A DNA stretch of 64,000 nucleotides from NCBI GenBank assembly GCA_019638515.1, contig JAHBTS010000002.1, positions 427,558 through 491,557 of the forward strand. Direction: 5' to 3'. This DNA comes from Chitinophagales bacterium (GTDB taxonomy: Bacteria > Bacteroidota > Bacteroidia > Chitinophagales > LD1). The notes under the pieces are model-generated. The model made no database searches and was not told the origin of the DNA. It saw only the letters and a list, made by a program, of their open reading frames with translations. A program made the translations under genes and the position numbers. Below are positions 53,052 to 62,216 of the stretch, in pieces; position 1 is the stretch's first letter; each line of letters begins with the position of its first letter.

Positions 53052-55301
53052 ATGAACGAAGCAGAAGCACTAGCATTAGAACAGATTGAAGCAGATAAGA
53101 AAATTATACTGAAACACTACCGCGCACTCCTGCGTTCCCTAAAAAAAAATTACACCATTGCCGATAGAAAACATATTAGGCAGGCCTTTGAATTGGCACT
53201 AGAAGCGCACAAAGAAATGCGCAGAAAAAGTGGAGAGCCATATATTCTTCATCCCATTGCCGTAGCGCAAATTGCCACCGAAGAAATGGGATTAGATGCT
53301 ACTTCTGTTATTTGTGCTTTACTGCACGATGTGGTAGAAGATACAGAAATTACCTTAGATGAAATAGAGCGTACCTTTAATAAAGAAATTGCCAAAATAG
53401 TTGATGGGCTTACAAAAATTTCAGGCATTTCGGATTTAAATAGTTCCATACAAGCCGAAAATTTCAGAAAACTGCTGCTTACCCTCAACGATGATATTCG
53501 CGTAATCTTAGTAAAGCTTGCAGACCGCTTACACAATATGCGCACCCTCGATTCGCTCAAGCGCGAAAAGCAACTAAAGATAGTATCGGAAACTACCTAC
53601 CTCTACGCTCCGTTGGCTCACCGCATGGGTTTGTATGCCATTAAAACGGAAATGGAAGATTTGTCGCTTAAATATACCGACCCGGATATGTATCGCGACA
53701 TTGCCAAAAAATTGGCAGAAACCAAACGCGAGCGCACCAAGTTTATCAACGATTTTATTCGTCCGCTAAAAGGCGAACTAGAAAAACGCGGTTTCAACTT
53801 TACCATTTATGGTCGCCCGAAATCTATATTCAGCATTTACAATAAAATAAAATACAAAAGTGTTCCGTTTGAAGAAATTTACGACCTCTTTGCCATTAGA
53901 ATACTAGTACACGCCAGTCCCGAAAAAGAAAAAAGCGAATGCTGGGGCGTATATTCCGCCATTACCGATATTTACCGCCCCAACCCAGACCGCCTGCGCG
54001 ATTGGCTCAGCAATCCAAAAGCCAATGGTTATGAAGCCTTGCACACCACCGTAATGAGTTCGCAAGGCAAATGGGTAGAAATTCAAATCCGCACCGACCG
54101 CATGCACGAGATTGCCGAAAAAGGATTTGCAGCACACTGGAAATACAAAGAAGCAGTAGCTGGAAACGATAAAGAAATTTCTACCGATAATGCGCTAGAT
54201 GAATGGCTCGCCAAGATATCGAACGTACTGAGCAATCCAGATTCTAATGCAATAGACTTGGTAAGCGAATTTAAAACCGAATTGGTAAGCGATGAAATTT
54301 TTGTATTTACCCCAAAAGGCGATTTAAAACGTTTGCGCAAAGGTGCTACCTCACTCGACTTTGCTTTTGAAATACATAGCGAAATAGGCAAGAAATGTAT
54401 TGGCGCAAAAGTAAACCACAAGCTAGTGCCACTCAGCCACATACTTAAAAATGGCGACCAAGTAGAAATCCTAACTTCAAACAAACAACAACCCAACGAA
54501 GACTGGCTAAACTATGTAGCAACCGCAAAAGCCCGCTCCGTAATTAAGCAATCGCTTAAAGATGAACAGCGCAAAATTGCAGTTCACGGAAAAGAGCTAC
54601 TAGAAAAGAAACTCAAGCACCTAAAAATTGAAGATAGCGAAGCTACATTAATACTGCTCATGAGCTACTTCAAAGCCCTCTCCTCTTTAGAACTGTATTT
54701 CAATATTGCCACTAAAAAAATAAACCTCGAAGAACTCAACTCATTAGAAGTTATTGCAGGAAAATTGAAACTACCGCGCCCGGTAGAAAAAACTGCAAAC
54801 GACTTTGATGATGCTATAAAACAAACCTTACAGAAAAATGCAGAGTTGCTTATTATGGGCGAAAGCAGCGATAAAATCGACTACAAATTCGCTACCTGCT
54901 GCAACCCTGTGCCGGGCGATGATGTGTTTGGCTTTATTACCGTAAGCGAAGGTATAAAAATACACCGCACCAGCTGCCCCAATGCCGTACAATTAATGGC
55001 TAAATACAGCTATCGCGTTGTAAAAACCCGCTGGACAAAACAACACCAAATTGCATTCCTTACCGGTATTAAAATAAATGGTATTGACGATGTGGGCTTG
55101 GTAAACAAGATTACCAATATTATTACGGCTCAGCTAAACTTAAATATGCGCAGCCTTTCCTTCGATAGTACCGATGGCATTTTTGAAGGAAACATTATGG
55201 TGTATGTGCACGACACCATAGAACTCGAAGATTTAATTGCCCGCCTAAAGGCATTAGACGGTGTACTTGAGGTTACGAGAATAGATGACGAAACAAAGTA
55301 G
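53052..55301 (+). CDS. rsh: Bifunctional RelA/SpoT-type (p)ppGpp synthetase-hydrolase
   Basis: The 749-residue enzyme controls the stringent response. The N-terminal HD hydrolase keeps its metal motif LLHDVVEDTEI. The synthetase domain has YGRPKSIFSIYNKIK, YDLFAIRI and WVEIQIRTDRMHEIAEKGFAAHWKYK. A TGS domain (FVFTPKGDLKRLRKGAT), a zinc-finger-like FATCCNPVPGDDVFGF and a C-terminal ACT domain follow. Both activities look intact. I chose the ATG at 53052; a TTG at 53019 would add eleven residues. A TTTATTTG -7-like box lies at 52995-53002. Confidence 0.95.
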   Translation: MNEAEALALEQIEADKKIILKHYRALLRSLKKNYTIADRKHIRQAFELALEAHKEMRRKSGEPYILHPIAVAQIATEEMGLDATSVICALLHDVVEDTEITLDEIERTFNKEIAKIVDGLTKISGISDLNSSIQAENFRKLLLTLNDDIRVILVKLADRLHNMRTLDSLKREKQLKIVSETTYLYAPLAHRMGLYAIKTEMEDLSLKYTDPDMYRDIAKKLAETKRERTKFINDFIRPLKGELEKRGFNFTIYGRPKSIFSIYNKIKYKSVPFEEIYDLFAIRILVHASPEKEKSECWGVYSAITDIYRPNPDRLRDWLSNPKANGYEALHTTVMSSQGKWVEIQIRTDRMHEIAEKGFAAHWKYKEAVAGNDKEISTDNALDEWLAKISNVLSNPDSNAIDLVSEFKTELVSDEIFVFTPKGDLKRLRKGATSLDFAFEIHSEIGKKCIGAKVNHKLVPLSHILKNGDQVEILTSNKQQPNEDWLNYVATAKARSVIKQSLKDEQRKIAVHGKELLEKKLKHLKIEDSEATLILLMSYFKALSSLELYFNIATKKINLEELNSLEVIAGKLKLPRPVEKTANDFDDAIKQTLQKNAELLIMGESSDKIDYKFATCCNPVPGDDVFGFITVSEGIKIHRTSCPNAVQLMAKYSYRVVKTRWTKQHQIAFLTGIKINGIDDVGLVNKITNIITAQLNLNMRSLSFDSTDGIFEGNIMVYVHDTIELEDLIARLKALDGVLEVTRIDDETK

Positions 55302-55330
55302 CTCTATCTTTTCAGCTACAATTTACATAA

Positions 55331-55630
55331 ATGAAAACCATAGCACTCATCACCAACATTGTTTGGTGCTTCATTTTTTTTCCTACCGCATCGTTTGCAT
55401 TTATGTCGCCAATGATGATGGATGCCCCCGGCTCTGAAGAAAACAAACTGCTCTGGCTAGCTTTGGCGGCAGTAGTAATACTGCCTTTACTCATTCTTGC
55501 TTCACAAGTTTTTGCATGGATGAAATACTCCAACGGCAACTATTCCCTGTCTATAAAAATTGCGCTAATTCCGCTCATAGATATCTTATTCCTTATTATA
55601 CTCTTTGCAATAAACGGCAACGATTTTTAG
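55331..55630 (+). CDS. Small three-helix membrane protein, uncharacterised
   Basis: I do not recognise this 99-residue protein. It has three hydrophobic segments (IALITNIVWCFIFFPTASFA, LLWLALAAVVILPLLILASQ and IKIALIPLIDILFLIILFAI), separated by a short MSPMMMDAPGSEEN loop and by a KYSNGNYS loop. The first segment could instead be a signal peptide. It follows the RelA/SpoT gene by 29 bases on the same strand and may be co-transcribed. No function can be inferred. Confidence 0.65.
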   Translation: MKTIALITNIVWCFIFFPTASFAFMSPMMMDAPGSEENKLLWLALAAVVILPLLILASQVFAWMKYSNGNYSLSIKIALIPLIDILFLIILFAINGNDF

Positions 55631-55700
55631 ACACAAACTTTGCTTCATTATGAAATCTAAGAGCATTGATTTCAGCCTACGTCAAATAGGTATCAACACA

Positions 55701-56915
55701 TTATTCAACTACAATTTTCTTTACTGCCGTTCCAGCTTTTAGAATATAGACACCACTTTTTAAGGCATGTAAATCCACCAACAACTCCGCTGTTTGAGGC
55801 ACTTCAGAGAAAACTTTCTTGCCCTCTAAAGAAAAAATTTCCATCGGTAATTTCTCCTCTACAGCCAACTGCAAATTGCCAATAGTAAACATGCCATTAC
55901 TAGGATTGGGTTGTATTGAAACATCTGTAATAGACGCTGTTTCTTTTATTGCTGTTACTGGCAATAGCCACGATTTGCCATCGAGTTCCCATTCCGCTTT
56001 GGTTTCAGGATTTAATGTATCGAACAATAAGTGGTGCAATGCTGTTACCGCCACATCGGTATGTACGGGCGATTGGCGCATTAAACTTTCATTTACACAC
56101 AGTTTATCGAATACCAAGTTATTATTGCAGTTGTAAGTTCCCGGATCGGCTTTAGTTATTTGCGTATGCGGCACTACACTTCCGGCAGCTATCCACCAAA
56201 TATGCCGTTCTACCAACGAATTTCCACCATGTATAACTGATGAACCTCCGTGATCGGTAACTACCAAAACCAACCAGTTTTCTTGCGCATAGCTGGGGCG
56301 TGCATAGAGTGCTCCCAATACTTTACCTACTGCACTGTCCACAGTTTCAATAGCACCAATATATTGCGCAGAATCTGGAGAAAACCCGATAGAATGCCCC
56401 GTTACATCTACTTGATCGAAATATGCAAACAGCAAATCTATATCTGGTTTTTCTAACTGGGCTACTGCACTATCTGCGGTAATCCATGTTTCGGTATCGG
56501 GCGTTTTTACAGCACTATTCCACGATGCATTGGTAATGTTATCAATAAGCGGAGACCACTCCGCCACAATAGCACAATGTAAGTTAGGCTTTATTTGCTT
56601 AGCCAAAGTGGGCAGTGGCGGATACTGCGCAAACTTACTTCCAAGAAAAAGATTACTGCTTACACCATGCTTATTCCAATATACCCCGGTTAAAATACTT
56701 GCCCACGATGGGCCACTCCATGTAATGGCAGTGTGCCATGAATCGTAACTATAAAGTGCATTGGGCAGTAAAGTATCTATATTAGGCGTGTTAGCTTTTT
56801 GTAGGGCATCGCTTCGGGTTCCATCAATTCCAATAATAAGAACTTTGCGATTTTGCGAAGCATGCGCAAGCGAAAAACAAAGCACTAAACTCAAGAGTGT
56901 ATAAAGCTTTTTCAT
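55701..56915 (-). CDS. Secreted alkaline-phosphatase-superfamily phosphodiesterase, T9SS type A
   Basis: The 404-residue protein has a signal peptide (KLYTLLSLVLCFSLAHA). The catalytic domain belongs to the nucleotide pyrophosphatase/phosphodiesterase branch: metal ligands in IIGIDGTRSDAL, FDQVDVTGHSIGF and VVTDHGG, with the nucleophile probably Ser in TWSGPSWASILTG. A C-terminal T9SS type A domain (IQPNPSNGMFTIGN to the end) follows. It should be exported and hydrolyse phosphodiesters or phosphate esters at the surface. I chose the ATG at 56915, the start of the signal peptide, over a longer frame from 56972. Confidence 0.85.
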   Translation of the reverse strand: MKKLYTLLSLVLCFSLAHASQNRKVLIIGIDGTRSDALQKANTPNIDTLLPNALYSYDSWHTAITWSGPSWASILTGVYWNKHGVSSNLFLGSKFAQYPPLPTLAKQIKPNLHCAIVAEWSPLIDNITNASWNSAVKTPDTETWITADSAVAQLEKPDIDLLFAYFDQVDVTGHSIGFSPDSAQYIGAIETVDSAVGKVLGALYARPSYAQENWLVLVVTDHGGSSVIHGGNSLVERHIWWIAAGSVVPHTQITKADPGTYNCNNNLVFDKLCVNESLMRQSPVHTDVAVTALHHLLFDTLNPETKAEWELDGKSWLLPVTAIKETASITDVSIQPNPSNGMFTIGNLQLAVEEKLPMEIFSLEGKKVFSEVPQTAELLVDLHALKSGVYILKAGTAVKKIVVE

Positions 56916-57020
56916 ATCCGTAAATTGTTTCAAGCGAATGTATCTTTTTGTAATAGAATCATACAAAAACAATTACACACAATACATCTGCCAAGCATAA
57001 GAGCTTCAACAGAATTTTAT

Positions 57021-57590
57021 TTAGCTACCTGAGTAATAGCAGCTACGGCAACGAGGCTCGTATAAGTCTTTTTCTCCGAGTAGTACTTTAGCTTCCGATT
57101 CGTGCAGGCGATAACTAAAATGGGCAATATCACCACACTTTACGCAAATAGCATGCACCTTGGTAATATGGTCTGCAATTGCCAACAAATTAGGAATGGG
57201 ACCAAATGGTTTGCCTCCAAAATCCATATCTAAACCTGCCACAATCACTCTTATGCCAACTTTTGCCAATTGCTCGCAAACATCGGGCAATGCATTATCT
57301 AAGAACTGAGCTTCGTCTATACCCACCACATCGTTTCCGGTTGCTAATAGCAATATGCTTTGCGAACTTTCTACCGGAGTAGAACGAATGGCATTGTTGT
57401 TATGACTTACCACATCGGTTTCGTGATAGCGCACATCAATTGCGGGCTTAAATATTTCTACCTTTTTACCGGCAATTTGTGCACGCCTGAGTCTGCGTAT
57501 AAGCTCTTCTGTTTTGCCCGAAAACATACTACCGCAAACTACTTCTATCCAACCTTTGTTATGCGGTTGCGAAACCGGCTCTGTAAACAT
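57021..57590 (-). CDS. tdk: Thymidine kinase
   Basis: The 189-residue type II thymidine kinase salvages thymidine with ATP. The P-loop is [14 protein letters not shown] (about 21-34), the DEAQF segment holds the catalytic Glu region ([12 protein letters not shown]), and the lasso zinc site uses [10 protein letters not shown] and CRSC at the C-terminus. Length is normal. A perfect -7 box, TACATTTG (57643-57636), lies upstream on the minus strand and overlaps the start codon of the divergent gene. Confidence 0.96.
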   Translation of the reverse strand: MFTEPVSQPHNKGWIEVVCGSMFSGKTEELIRRLRRAQIAGKKVEIFKPAIDVRYHETDVVSHNNNAIRSTPVESSQSILLLATGNDVVGIDEAQFLDNALPDVCEQLAKVGIRVIVAGLDMDFGGKPFGPIPNLLAIADHITKVHAICVKCGDIAHFSYRLHESEAKVLLGEKDLYEPRCRSCYYSGS

Positions 57591-57604
57591 ACTTTCTACT
57601 TTTC

Positions 57605-57635
57605 TTTGCGTTAGTCAATTACTTATTCAACTTTG
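57605..57635 (+). promoter_or_regulatory. Promoter of the gene at 57643
   Basis: TTTG at 57605-57608, 19 bases, then CAACTTTG at 57628-57635 (one mismatch). The ATG begins 8 bases after the -7 box, so the mRNA is probably leaderless. Confidence 0.5.
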
Positions 57636-57642
57636 CAAATGT

Positions 57643-58518
57643 ATGAACAACCAATTGATAATTTTAGCCAAAGCTATTCAAAACAGAATTCTGCAATTAC
57701 AAGAATCTAATTTCGAAGCTATTGATAAAGATATTTTACTTGAAGATATTAGAAACTTATACCGCTTAGCACAGCAAATTGAATTGCAAACAGCATCTGT
57801 TACGGTAGAACCTTTACCAACACCAACTGCAGCAGTTTCTAATCCTGTAGTAACAGAAACTATTATTCCCAATACAACAACTGCGGAGAAAGAAAAGGAA
57901 GCAGAGAAAGAGCAATTTAATTTTGCAATCGGTATGCAAGAAGACACTTCGCCATCGGCAGAATTGAACGAAGTACCGCTAGAAGAATTAGTAGCTTCTA
58001 TTCAAAACGAATTGCGCGAGGCTCAACAAAAAAGAGAGGCCGCACAAAAAGAAAAAGAAGCCCTAGAGGCACTTGTAAATGAAGTACGCCATGAAAACGC
58101 TTTTAACTTTAACCTAAACATGCAAGATAACGATGCTGCCACCGCTCAAAAGCACGAAGAAACATTGGGCATTGGAGGCAACACAGCACCTTCGCTAAAC
58201 GAGGCTTTTGCCAAAGAAGAAATTTCATTAAACGAAACAATATCGTCTTCGCCCGTAAAGGAGTTACATAATTTAATTTCTTCTAAAACCTCTTTTTCAT
58301 CTCTACTAGACTTTAACAACCGCATTTTATTCACGCGTGAACTGTTTAACGGCAACAGCGAATTGTGCAATGCATTTGTGGCACAACTAGAACGTTGTAC
58401 CTCATTAGAAGAAGCAAAATCTTTAGTAAACACCAATGCCCTTAGCAAGGGTTGGCGTGGCGATAACGAGGCGGTGAAAGTATTAGTTGGCTTGGTTCGT
58501 CAGTTTTTTGCATCATAA
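57643..58518 (+). CDS. Conserved hypothetical protein of Bacteroidota type
   Basis: The 291-residue protein has no signal peptide or membrane segment. Residues 1-45 are helical (IILAKAIQNRILQLQESNFE). The middle is low-complexity, rich in Thr, Pro and Glu, with a coiled coil around AQQKREAAQKEKEALEAL. The last 80 residues are a compact helical module (SLLDFNNRILFTRELFNGN, then AQLERCTSLEEAKSLV) that I recall as recurrent at the C-terminus of Bacteroidota hypothetical proteins. The ATG at 57643 is fixed by the promoter; a longer frame from 57514 would overlap tdk. The function is unknown. Confidence 0.75.
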   Translation: MNNQLIILAKAIQNRILQLQESNFEAIDKDILLEDIRNLYRLAQQIELQTASVTVEPLPTPTAAVSNPVVTETIIPNTTTAEKEKEAEKEQFNFAIGMQEDTSPSAELNEVPLEELVASIQNELREAQQKREAAQKEKEALEALVNEVRHENAFNFNLNMQDNDAATAQKHEETLGIGGNTAPSLNEAFAKEEISLNETISSSPVKELHNLISSKTSFSSLLDFNNRILFTRELFNGNSELCNAFVAQLERCTSLEEAKSLVNTNALSKGWRGDNEAVKVLVGLVRQFFAS

Positions 58519-58830
58519 ACCGGTTCCCCACTTTTTACAGCGTTCGCGCATTTCTTGCTTAAAGCATTCTTTCTCTTCGGAAGTCATTCCTGCAAATTTT
58601 TCTTCCATTCTCCAGCGTGCTTTGCTGCGCCAATTACCACCAATGCTGCCGAATATAATTTTACTCAATGCCAACAAGCCAAATGCCTGCCAAAATGTAA
58701 TGGTAGTTAAACCAAAAATTTCGGGCATAAGCCAATTCCAAAGCAGCATGAATATGTAACCAAACAATGCCAGTGCTATAGGAACTAACACTATAAATGC
58801 AATAATTTTTTTAACGGAATGTGTTTTCAT
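58513..58830 (-). CDS. Small membrane protein beside an ECF sigma factor
   Basis: The 105-residue protein has two hydrophobic helices (IIAFIVLVPIALALFGYIFMLLW and FWQAFGLLALSKIIFG) and a charged C-terminal tail (RWRMEEKFAGMTSEEKECFKQEMRERC). I do not recognise a named family. It lies 11 bases after the sigma factor gene on the same strand, a place where anti-sigma or accessory proteins are often encoded. It lacks the zinc-binding anti-sigma motif HxxxCxxC, so an anti-sigma role is only a possibility. It overlaps the convergent gene at 57643 by 6 bases. Confidence 0.7.
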   Translation of the reverse strand: MKTHSVKKIIAFIVLVPIALALFGYIFMLLWNWLMPEIFGLTTITFWQAFGLLALSKIIFGSIGGNWRSKARWRMEEKFAGMTSEEKECFKQEMRERCKKWGTGL

Positions 58831-58841
58831 AAATGTGTGTT

Positions 58842-59402
58842 TTAGCTTGTAAACATATCGTTATACAAATGTTGCAAACGCTTGCGCAAGTGCATTACGG
58901 CATAGCGCTTTCTACTGAGCAATGTATTAAGTGGAGCACCTGTAATTTCAGCTATTTCATTAAAACTCTTGTCTTCAAACTCATGCATTACAAACACATC
59001 GCGCTGCTCATCGGGCAATTCTGCCAATGCAGCCATGAGTGCATCGCTAATTACTTGGCGCATCAACTCCCTATCTGCCGATGTGCCATTGGCTGGTAAA
59101 AAATCGCTGATATCTAACCGCTCACCTTCTTCTTGGCGCAATGCAAAAAGCCCTTCTAAACTTTCCGGCTTTTTCTTGCGAAAACGGTCGGTAATTTTAT
59201 TGCGTGCTACGGTAAACATCCAAGAAGCCATTTGCTCCACAGGCTTCATCAATCGGTAAGAATTAACCAATTCAAAAAATACATCTTGCAGCACATCTTC
59301 GGCATCTTCGGTACTGGGCACACGCTTCTTAATAAAATTAAAAAGGCGCTGCTGCTCCTTGCGAAATGTATCGCGAATAAGTTCGTTTTGTATCTCAGCC
59401 AT
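58842..59402 (-). CDS. ECF-type RNA polymerase sigma factor
   Basis: The protein (186 residues from the ATG at 59402) has the region 2 core (LFNFIKKRVPSTEDAEDVLQDVFFELVNSY, then MASWMFTVARNKITDRFRKKK) and region 4 (LPDEQRDVFVMHEFEDKSFNEIAEITGAPLNTLLSRKRYAVMHLRKRL-like, in shorter blocks) of an ECF sigma factor. It would direct RNA polymerase to a specific regulon. Earlier in-frame ATGs at 59435 and 59483 exist but add unusual residues. The small membrane protein gene 11 bases downstream may belong to its control circuit. Confidence 0.9.
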   Translation of the reverse strand: MAEIQNELIRDTFRKEQQRLFNFIKKRVPSTEDAEDVLQDVFFELVNSYRLMKPVEQMASWMFTVARNKITDRFRKKKPESLEGLFALRQEEGERLDISDFLPANGTSADRELMRQVISDALMAALAELPDEQRDVFVMHEFEDKSFNEIAEITGAPLNTLLSRKRYAVMHLRKRLQHLYNDMFTS

Positions 59403-59548
59403 GCTGAGTGAAAGTGTTATTGCAGTGTCCTTCATTAAACACCAAGACGAATGTGGCATTTTTTTATTGGAAGAAATAAGCATATTGAAATTTGTTTAAC
59501 ATCCCATAACAGTTCCACAAAAAAATATGGCGAAAAAGTATGCCCCAA

Positions 59549-59579
59549 CTTTTAAACTTCATTTTAGTTTTTAGATTTG
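59549..59579 (+). promoter_or_regulatory. Promoter of tRNA-Cys
   Basis: A perfect TAGATTTG -7 box at 59572-59579 lies 17 bases before the tRNA. The -33 position at 19 bases (59549-59552) reads CTTT, a partial match. Confidence 0.5.
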
Positions 59580-59596
59580 CCATTCGTTTTTTTAAA

Positions 59597-59667
59597 GGTC
59601 GGGTGGCCGAGTGGCTAGGCACAGCTCTGCAAAAGCTTGTACAGCGGTTCGAATCCGCTCTCGACCT
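59597..59667 (+). tRNA. tRNA-Cys (anticodon GCA)
   Basis: The 71-base sequence folds as a cloverleaf. The acceptor stem GGTCGGG pairs with CTCGACC with one G-U. There is a GCC/GGC D stem, the anticodon loop CTGCAAA with GCA, and a T arm AGCGG-TTCGAAT-CCGCT. The discriminator base is T, the known identity element for Cys. The CCA end is not encoded. The first pair of the anticodon stem (C-T) is mismatched, leaving four good pairs. Confidence 0.92.
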
Positions 59668-59673
59668 CAACTC

Positions 59674-59722
59674 AAAAAGCCGTAAAGTGTTTACTCTAAA
59701 TGCCTTGCGGCTTTTGTTTTTT
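59674..59722 (+). terminator. Terminator after tRNA-Cys
   Basis: AAAAGCCG (59675-59682) pairs with CGGCTTTT (59708-59715), with a small internal hairpin GTAAA/TTTAC, followed by a T run. It starts 8 bases after the tRNA. Confidence 0.7.
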
Positions 59723-59839
59723 TGCCTCGCTCGGCTATTGAACCTGTAAATTTTATACCAGCCACAGTTCTAATAAAAAGTTTTACTTCGCGTTTCTCCA
59801 ACTATTTCCGCCATTTTATCATTCATGAATTATGTTACA

Positions 59840-61798
59840 ATGAATCGAATCGGAATATTGCTTATAGCATGTATGCTTTATGGCAATTTTGTATTGGCAG
59901 GCGAATTTTGCAAATACAGAAGTGGGGCAAAAAGCAAAGCTGCAACCATAGTTTCTTCGCAGCAAAATACACTTCAAAATGCGTACGATGCTCAATTTCA
60001 GCATTTGAATTTACATGTAGAACGAACCAATAAAAATATAAGTGGCTCTGTGCGAACAATTGCCAAAATTTTAGCACCGCAACTAGACACTTTTGCATTT
60101 GAACTGCACAGCAACTTAGTTATAGATAGTGTAGTAAGTTATGGAACGCCACTTTATGTAAGATCCATAGCTCACGAAAGGCGTGCAATACTTCCACAAA
60201 CAATGTATGAAAACGACCTTGTAGATATTACTATATACTACCACGGTACACCGCCTAGCTCTGGCGGCAATTTAGGCGATGGGTTTTCTAATGCCGCTTC
60301 GCCCTCGTGGGGAAACAAAGTTACTTGGTCGCTTAGCGAACCTTATGCCGCTTACGAATGGTTTCCGTGCAAACAGGCGCTGCAAGACAAGTTAGATTCT
60401 GTATGGATTTTTGTTACCACCGATTCTTCTAATCAGGTTGCTGCCAACGGTTTACTTTCCAATGTAGTTGCCTTACCAAATGGAAAAAAACGCTACGAAT
60501 GGAAATCGGCATTCCCAATTGATTATTACTTAATATCCATAGCAGTTGGGCAATATGTTACATACCACCAATACGCCAAACCAAAAGGCTATAGCGATTC
60601 TATTTTAATACAAAACTACATTTACAACAATCCACAAACACTCCCCTACTTTAAAGAGTTTTTAGACTCTACGGCTGCTATGATAAAACTGTTTTCTGAG
60701 TTATATGGTTTGTATCCTTTTGCTAAAGAAAAATACGGCCATGCAATGGCGCCCATATCGGGCGGCATGGAACACCAAACCATGAGCACCATGGGTTTCT
60801 TTACACACGGCATTGTGGCCCACGAACTTGGGCATCAGTGGTTTGGCGATAATGTTACTTGCAGTAGCTGGAGCGATATTTTTATCAACGAAGGGTTTGC
60901 CGCATACTCCGAATATTTAGCTACTGAATTTTTATTTTCAAAAACCGATGCACAAGCCAATATGTTGGATGTTCACAACAATGTGATGAGCGAACCCGAT
61001 GGCGCCATTTGGTTTACCGACACCAGCGATAGCCGCATTTTCGATGCCCGTCTTACATACGATAAAGGCGCTGCAGTTATTCATTCTATTCGCTATGTGG
61101 TGAATAACGATTCGCTGTTTTTTGCAGCACTAAAAAACTTTCAAACCCAATACCGTTTTAGCAACGGATCCATTATAGATTTTAAAACTGTATTAGAAGC
61201 AACTACCGCACTTGATTTTACCCAATTCTTTAACCAATGGATTTATGGCGAAGGCTATCCCATATTTAGCGTGCAATGGAATAGCAACGATAGCCTGCTT
61301 CAACTAAAAAATACTCAAACCACTTCGGCTGCTCAAACGCCATTATTTTTTACACCTATTGATTATTTAGTAAAGCGAATAGGACTCAGCGATACACTAC
61401 TACGTCTCGAAATGAACCAAAACATACAGTCCTATACCGTAAAAATTCGTGGAAAAGCCACATCAATTTCTATTGACCCTAAAAACTGGATACTAAACAC
61501 CGTAAACACAATAGTAAAAGACACCTCACTTTCATTTGGAAACACTACAAACATTCATGAACCAACCATACAAACAGTGGCAGTATATCCCAATCCCGCA
61601 TCTACACGTCTTTTCATAGAAACTACAGCCGAAAACTTTTATGTAGAAATCATGAATACAGCGGGCAAAATCATTGCAAAGCAAAGCGCAAAAAAAGGTG
61701 AAGGAATCAATATTGCAGCACTTCCACCGTTATTATATATAGGTAGAGTTACTACCCAAAATCAAGCTGTACAATTCTTCAAATTCGTAAAACAATAA
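59840..61798 (+). CDS. Secreted M1 family metallopeptidase with T9SS type A domain
   Basis: The 652-residue protein has a signal peptide (MNRIGILLIACMLYGNFVLA), the N-terminal beta domain of M1 aminopeptidases, and a gluzincin catalytic site HELGHQWFGD (His328, Glu329, His332) with the third ligand Glu351 in INEGF. The substrate-binding GxMEN motif reads GGMEH, a variant common in such secreted relatives. A T9SS type A sorting domain (VAVYPNPASTRLFIE to the end) shows export through the type IX system. The ATG at 59825 is an alternative start. It likely trims peptides outside the cell. Confidence 0.9.
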   Translation: MNRIGILLIACMLYGNFVLAGEFCKYRSGAKSKAATIVSSQQNTLQNAYDAQFQHLNLHVERTNKNISGSVRTIAKILAPQLDTFAFELHSNLVIDSVVSYGTPLYVRSIAHERRAILPQTMYENDLVDITIYYHGTPPSSGGNLGDGFSNAASPSWGNKVTWSLSEPYAAYEWFPCKQALQDKLDSVWIFVTTDSSNQVAANGLLSNVVALPNGKKRYEWKSAFPIDYYLISIAVGQYVTYHQYAKPKGYSDSILIQNYIYNNPQTLPYFKEFLDSTAAMIKLFSELYGLYPFAKEKYGHAMAPISGGMEHQTMSTMGFFTHGIVAHELGHQWFGDNVTCSSWSDIFINEGFAAYSEYLATEFLFSKTDAQANMLDVHNNVMSEPDGAIWFTDTSDSRIFDARLTYDKGAAVIHSIRYVVNNDSLFFAALKNFQTQYRFSNGSIIDFKTVLEATTALDFTQFFNQWIYGEGYPIFSVQWNSNDSLLQLKNTQTTSAAQTPLFFTPIDYLVKRIGLSDTLLRLEMNQNIQSYTVKIRGKATSISIDPKNWILNTVNTIVKDTSLSFGNTTNIHEPTIQTVAVYPNPASTRLFIETTAENFYVEIMNTAGKIIAKQSAKKGEGINIAALPPLLYIGRVTTQNQAVQFFKFVKQ

Positions 61799-61800
61799 CC

Positions 61801-62163
61801 ATGAGTAAAAGAACTTTAGTATTAGGCGCATCTACTAATACAGAACGCTACAGCAATAAAGCTATACAGTTATTGCGCAGTTTTAAGCACGATGTAATTG
61901 CCGTAGGAAATAATGCAGGAACCGTTGCCGATGTACACATACAAACAACTTTCCCTGAAAATGAACCTATAAATACACTCACGCTATACATTAACCCCTC
62001 TATTCAAAAAAACTATTACAGCAGTATATTGAAACTGCATCCCTCCAGAATTATTTTTAATCCCGGAACTGAAAATCCCGAGTTAAAAAGATTAGCAGAA
62101 GAAAGTGGCATTGCCACCGAAGAAGCCTGCACCCTCGTGCTGCTCAACACCGGGCAGTATTAA
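61801..62163 (+). CDS. CoA-binding domain protein (YccU-like)
   Basis: The 120-residue protein is a single Rossmann-type CoA_binding_2 domain: TLVLGASTNTERYSNKAIQLL at the start, VIAVGNNAG, and the closing block FNPGTENPELKRLAEESGI, which is characteristic of YccU-like proteins. Its cellular role is not established in the family. It starts 2 bases after the M1 peptidase stop, so the two are probably co-transcribed despite unrelated roles. Confidence 0.85.
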   Translation: MSKRTLVLGASTNTERYSNKAIQLLRSFKHDVIAVGNNAGTVADVHIQTTFPENEPINTLTLYINPSIQKNYYSSILKLHPSRIIFNPGTENPELKRLAEESGIATEEACTLVLLNTGQY

Positions 62164-62216
62164 AAACTAATGTATTTTAGGCATTTAGAAATTTAACTAC
62201 ACGAAACAATACAAGT

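Noticed and set aside
57514-57642. Extended frame ahead of the conserved hypothetical gene at 57643
   Set aside because: It would overlap tdk on the other strand and the predicted promoter. Cys-rich, unrelated residues precede the natural ATG.
59540-59749. Open frame across the tRNA-Cys region
   Set aside because: It reads straight through the tRNA and its terminator, so it is a chance frame.
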